Part shown: positions 5,759 through 8,647 of the stretch, one piece after another
How positions within the stretch are numbered: the first letter of the stretch is position 1
Layout of the letters: every line of letters begins with the position of its first letter
Source of the DNA: Nitrososphaeraceae archaeon
GTDB lineage: Archaea > Thermoproteota > Nitrososphaeria > Nitrososphaerales > Nitrososphaeraceae
DNA length: 8,647 nucleotides
NCBI GenBank assembly: GCA_025922735.1
Contig: JAICHI010000041.1
Location: 1-8,647 of the forward strand
Reading direction: 5' to 3'
Notes under the pieces: model-generated
What the model saw: the letters and a program-made list of their open reading frames with translations, nothing else
What the model was told of the DNA's origin: nothing
Databases searched by the model: none
Translations under genes and position numbers: made by a program

Positions 5759-5765
5759 ATTAAAA
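5759..5765 (-). promoter_or_regulatory. TATA-like box of tRNA-Asp
   Basis: On the minus strand TTTTAAT lies about 29-35 bases ahead of the tRNA 5' end at 5730, the expected spacing for a short 5' leader. Confidence 0.45.
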
Positions 5766-5834
5766 CGTTTTGGTTTTTCTATCTTTCGACTTACACTACG
5801 CGCACATTGTTAGCTGCTGGAGTAGTACGATATA

Positions 5835-7637
5835 CTATTCTCTTCTTTTTACGATAACTGCAGTACTCGCATCTATACTCTGCCAGCTCACGTCATAGCC
5901 GAGCTTGACGATAAGTTCTGCATGGCAGGATTCTGGAATGCCCTCCTTTGAAAGAATTGAGCAAGCATCAATAAACCTGCTTGTTCCAGCCAGCAAAGAT
6001 TCCAACTTGTGTGCCTTGGACTTGAGTATTAGATACATTCCTGCTTCAATATACTTTTCCTTATTATCTCTTAGAGAGATTCGCCGTGCTACTTCAGTTG
6101 GAATGCCGTACTTTTGTGCAACTTCGTTGATCGATATAATCGCATTATTATTATTAATATCATCCTTATCCAATTCAATTTTCAAATTAGGATCATTGAC
6201 TTTTCTCTCAATCATTTCCCTATCTATTGACTTCAAGTAATCAAGAATGGGTTTTATCGGAACTGTATCATTTTTGTAGAATATCAGCTGCCCTTTTGGC
6301 ACTATTGAAGAAAAGGAGGATTTTGAGCAAGCAAAATCTTCATTTACTGCGATAAATAGAAGATCTGACTTATCTTTATTATTATTATTATTGTTCTTCT
6401 TCCTGTTATCGGTGGAAGCAAAAATATCAGCCAACTTTTGCAGCTTCCTGTCGAGATACTCTTTTGTCCAGAAACCAACAATCTCAAGATAGACCTTCTT
6501 GTCATACTTTTCAAATATAAAATCCGGAATGAAGGCGCCCCCATTTGATAGCACTAGAGGATCAGGTTCCCTAGTCAGCCTCCAACCAGTTTCAGCCTGC
6601 TCAAACCTCTTAGCAAACTTTTCTTCGACTGCACTATCAAAGTTATGATAATTATTGTAGCCAGATGATGGTCCTGCAACTTCTTTTTCAGTAATGGAAC
6701 TAGGAGGAAAAGAGGGATATGGATCTGTCATCAGTTCCGGAATTTCATTTTTTGAAATCTTAAATTCGTATATTTTCCTCCCTTCCATTGTTTTCCTTAC
6801 GATCCATGCCTCTAGGTGCCATTCACCTCCACTACTCCCTCTTTTTTTATCCGAAGAGAAAATTATGGATGGGAGCAACTTTGCAAGCAATGTCCCGTAT
6901 CTATCTGTCAATTTAAAGAGGCTCAATGGTCCTTCGAGAGAACAGATTATTCGATTTTCTTGTTGCTGTTGCGGCTGTTGTAAATGGTACATCAAGCCAA
7001 GCCTCTTTACACTCCTTAACACACGTTTCCAATTCAAGCCACCTGAAATGTAAAAATCAAGCTTTGTACAGTTAAAGAGCAAAGTTTGCATAAGCGACAA
7101 ATTGTACCATCCAACCAAAGCTTCAGGGTGTATTGTATCAAAGTGATCGAGTATTAGGTTATCATCCAAATCGCTCCACATCGCTTTTAACACAACATCC
7201 TGAGAAGACAAATGCAATTTAGAGGCTACAGAACCTGCAATTTCCCTTCTCTCTAGTTCAGTTAGAGCAAAACCCCTTTTTGATGACTCTTCAAATACCG
7301 CCTTTCTAATCCGAGGCGGATCAATAATGGAAATGGTGCTGGTGTTACTGGTTCCACCACCATCATTGTCACTATTGCTATCCTTACTTTTGAACGTGCA
7401 TCTCCTTTCTAGGAGGGCATAAAATCCCCTTACAAGTTTGTAATCACTACCCGCGTCCGATTCTTCTATTGCTGCGATTCTGTCTTCAAGTACTGCTTTC
7501 CTCTCTTTGTTATTCCATGTTTGTTCAAATTCTTGGATAATCTTCTTTGCTAGCTCTATCTGTTCTTCTTTGGTGCAAAATAAGGGAAATATTACTCCAT
7601 TTCTAGTTCTGACTCTAAGTAATTGTAGAGTTAGCAT
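5835..7637 (-). CDS. bax1: Bax1/DUF790 family nuclease, putative partner of XPB helicase
   Basis: A 600-residue protein recognised as the archaeal DUF790/Bax1 family. Bax1 binds the XPB helicase and cuts DNA near unwound bubbles, acting in an archaeal form of nucleotide excision repair. The N-terminus (MLTLQLLRVRTRNGVIFPLF) and residues 105-260 form the family's N-terminal part. The PD-(D/E)XK nuclease core is at about 332-400: FDSAVEEKF (Glu338/Glu339), IPDFIF (Asp372) and the hallmark LEIVGFWTKEYLDRKL (Glu385, Lys398). The C-terminal 100 residues (from about 500) look helical with a possible helix-turn-helix (ISINEVAQKYGIPTEVARRI). Asn-rich (415-420, 495-498), Gln-rich (221-226) and Gly/Ser/Thr linkers are inserted between blocks. 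No XPB gene is in the window. TATA-like boxes lie at 7669-7677 and 7645-7653; the first is well spaced for a start at 7637. It is separated by about 105 bases from the downstream tRNA. Confidence 0.85.
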   Translation of the reverse strand: MLTLQLLRVRTRNGVIFPLFCTKEEQIELAKKIIQEFEQTWNNKERKAVLEDRIAAIEESDAGSDYKLVRGFYALLERRCTFKSKDSNSDNDGGGTSNTSTISIIDPPRIRKAVFEESSKRGFALTELERREIAGSVASKLHLSSQDVVLKAMWSDLDDNLILDHFDTIHPEALVGWYNLSLMQTLLFNCTKLDFYISGGLNWKRVLRSVKRLGLMYHLQQPQQQQENRIICSLEGPLSLFKLTDRYGTLLAKLLPSIIFSSDKKRGSSGGEWHLEAWIVRKTMEGRKIYEFKISKNEIPELMTDPYPSFPPSSITEKEVAGPSSGYNNYHNFDSAVEEKFAKRFEQAETGWRLTREPDPLVLSNGGAFIPDFIFEKYDKKVYLEIVGFWTKEYLDRKLQKLADIFASTDNRKKNNNNNNKDKSDLLFIAVNEDFACSKSSFSSIVPKGQLIFYKNDTVPIKPILDYLKSIDREMIERKVNDPNLKIELDKDDINNNNAIISINEVAQKYGIPTEVARRISLRDNKEKYIEAGMYLILKSKAHKLESLLAGTSRFIDACSILSKEGIPESCHAELIVKLGYDVSWQSIDASTAVIVKRRE

Positions 7638-7668
7638 ATTCTATCCTATAAAGTAGGTGTTGCTATGG

Positions 7669-7677
7669 TTATTTTAA
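7669..7677 (-). promoter_or_regulatory. TATA-like box of the Bax1 gene
   Basis: The minus strand reads TTAAAATAA about 32-40 bases before the ATG at 7637, giving a leader of roughly ten bases or less. A second TATA-like element (CTTTATAGG, 7645-7653) is too close to the ATG for this start. Confidence 0.4.
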
Positions 7678-7823
7678 TGTCAGTCATGCTATATGGCGGG
7701 TCATAAAACACGCATGTACAGCGAGAACAAGTTCTCTGTTTGTGTCTCGGCATGTGTGTATGCTCTCAACTCTCTTCTAGTGACCGATGCAACGCCCTTT
7801 GCTTGCATTAACTGCAACAAGAC

Positions 7824-8510
7824 TTACGTCACTTCGAATGAATCGATCATTTCTTCTATGATCGGCAAATATGTAGAATATCTGGTCTTTTCTGAAGAAT
7901 ATAAAATAGAATAAACTTTATCCTCTTTTATCGCTAAAATTTGCATAAAGTCTAAACCCTCTTGCGTGATACTGGCCACAAGCTTATACGCTGGAATAGC
8001 ATTATTAGTTAAATTAGTCGAAGATAACTCAATAAGTTCAAGGTCTGGGTATAATTCTAGATAAGAAGTAAGAGTTGCACTCGTGAAATTACTCAAGGCT
8101 GTATTATTGGAGACGGTATTAATTACTAAACGGACGTTTTCACGAAAGCTATCGGTATCATTTTCCGGTGGAGAGTTAAACCTTAGGGATAACGAAGAAT
8201 TTGAAGTATTTTGAATTATTATCTCCCACCCATCAGGATACTGTGTACTAATTCCATAAACAGGACTTTCGAATATAAGGCTACCGTTCCCAAGAGATTG
8301 AACTGAACTCTCTGTTGTGGTGGTACCGTTATCAATACTTTCTATGTCTAGGTTTCCTCTGAGAATCTCGCTTTCGATTTCTTCAGGGGATTGTTCCTGC
8401 TGTGCTAATATCTGTTGATTATTGATACTATTGCTAATTAATACAGAGAAAATTATACTGATGAGTAGTAGCGGTGTGACGACGATTTCTTTAGTTTTAA
8501 TCAGTCTCAT
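7824..8510 (-). CDS. Secreted PsbP-like protein
   Basis: A 228-residue protein. Residues 1-36 form a signal peptide or N-terminal anchor: basic MRLIKTKE, a hydrophobic core (IVVTPLLLISIIFSVLIS), then LAQQ as a plausible cleavage region. A Glu/Ser/Thr linker follows to about residue 75. The rest (about 78-228) matches the PsbP-like fold seen in many thaumarchaeal secreted proteins: IFESPVYGISTQYPDGWEII at the start, a middle strand region (NVRLVINTV), IPAYKLVASIT, and an end VYSILYSSEKTRYSTYLPII followed by a helix. Many N-x-S/T sites suit an exported, glycosylated protein. The photosynthetic function of PsbP does not apply; the role in archaea is unknown. The frame is open to 8591, but the ATG at 8510 is chosen because a strong TATA box lies 25-31 bases ahead of it and a signal peptide then begins at residue 1. 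Confidence 0.8.
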   Translation of the reverse strand: MRLIKTKEIVVTPLLLISIIFSVLISNSINNQQILAQQEQSPEEIESEILRGNLDIESIDNGTTTTESSVQSLGNGSLIFESPVYGISTQYPDGWEIIIQNTSNSSLSLRFNSPPENDTDSFRENVRLVINTVSNNTALSNFTSATLTSYLELYPDLELIELSSTNLTNNAIPAYKLVASITQEGLDFMQILAIKEDKVYSILYSSEKTRYSTYLPIIEEMIDSFEVT

Positions 8511-8533
8511 TGATATAGAACAATAAAGGGTTT

Positions 8534-8541
8534 CTTTTATA
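8534..8541 (-). promoter_or_regulatory. TATA box of the PsbP-like gene
   Basis: TATAAAAG on the minus strand ends 24 bases before the ATG at 8510, so transcription should begin at or within a few bases of the start codon (leaderless). Confidence 0.65.
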
Positions 8542-8588
8542 GTTATTTGAATAAAAGAACATTTTTTTATTTGCTTTAACAGAAACTG

Positions 8589-8597
8589 CATATATAA
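8589..8597 (+). promoter_or_regulatory. Possible divergent promoter at the right edge
   Basis: CATATATAA on the plus strand lies about 35 bases before an ATG at 8632 that remains open to the window end (only five codons). It may drive a gene beyond the edge. The element is near-palindromic and could serve either strand. Confidence 0.25.
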
Positions 8598-8647
8598 GTA
8601 AGCATCACAGTCTTAAAAGTTACCAAGAACAATGCATACTGTGACAC

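Noticed and set aside
5905..7053. Plus-strand frames opposite Bax1
   Set aside because: Antisense shadows of a gene with recognisable nuclease motifs.
7693..7914. Plus-strand frame of 73 codons between Bax1 and the PsbP-like gene
   Set aside because: It overlaps the PsbP-like 3' end, has no family-like pattern and no clear promoter.
8511..8591. N-terminal extension of the PsbP-like protein
   Set aside because: It would bury the signal peptide and includes the TATA box at 8534-8541.
1..8647. CRISPR array or insertion sequence
   Set aside because: No regularly spaced direct repeats and no transposase or terminal inverted repeats were found.

Overview
The window looks like chromosomal DNA of an ammonia-oxidising archaeon of the Nitrososphaeria (Nitrososphaera or soil group I.1b type). 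The evidence is a secreted PsbP-like protein, a Bax1/DUF790 nuclease, leaderless-type archaeal TATA promoters, a tRNA-Asp carrying archaeal bulge-helix-bulge introns, and an integrase remnant of a kind I recall from Thaumarchaeota. The assignment is by recognition; no search was run.

Layout, left to right. Bases 1-244 hold no intact gene. On the minus strand they carry a broken copy of a small gene found intact further right. At 245-652 (minus) is a small protein with a ribbon-helix-helix-like N-terminus and its own TATA box. Divergent from it is a compact four-gene plus-strand cluster at 819-4988: a zinc-ribbon, RecA/RadA-like protein with no visible Walker A motif; two tandem, mutually homologous small helical proteins; and a 797-residue family B DNA polymerase. 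The polymerase has lost recognisable exonuclease motifs I and III and has an altered motif C (GIVDS instead of GDTDS). Gene gaps are 11, 2 and 23 bases, so this is probably one operon. A RecA-like accessory factor, small adaptor-like proteins and a proofreading-deficient polymerase together resemble in logic the bacterial ImuA-ImuB-DnaE2 mutasome and the crenarchaeal PolB2/Dpo2 damage-tolerance polymerase. This is the most interesting system in the window.

At 4895-5455 (minus), tail to tail with the polymerase, lies the N-terminal half of a tyrosine recombinase. Its similarity stops almost exactly at the polymerase stop codon and its catalytic domain is absent. Just upstream of it is a 28-bp inverted copy of part of the neighbouring tRNA-Asp gene. 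That tRNA (5584-5730, minus) is intact when read with two non-canonical introns, in the D loop and the T loop, giving a 75-nt mature tRNA-Asp(GUC). Together these suggest an old integration and rearrangement at the tRNA locus.

The right part is housekeeping in character: a Bax1/DUF790 PD-(D/E)XK nuclease (5835-7637, minus), normally a partner of XPB helicase, and a secreted PsbP-like protein (7824-8510, minus). Several proteins contain low-complexity runs (Asn, Gln, Ser, Thr, Glu) encoded by trinucleotide repeats, mostly at linker positions.
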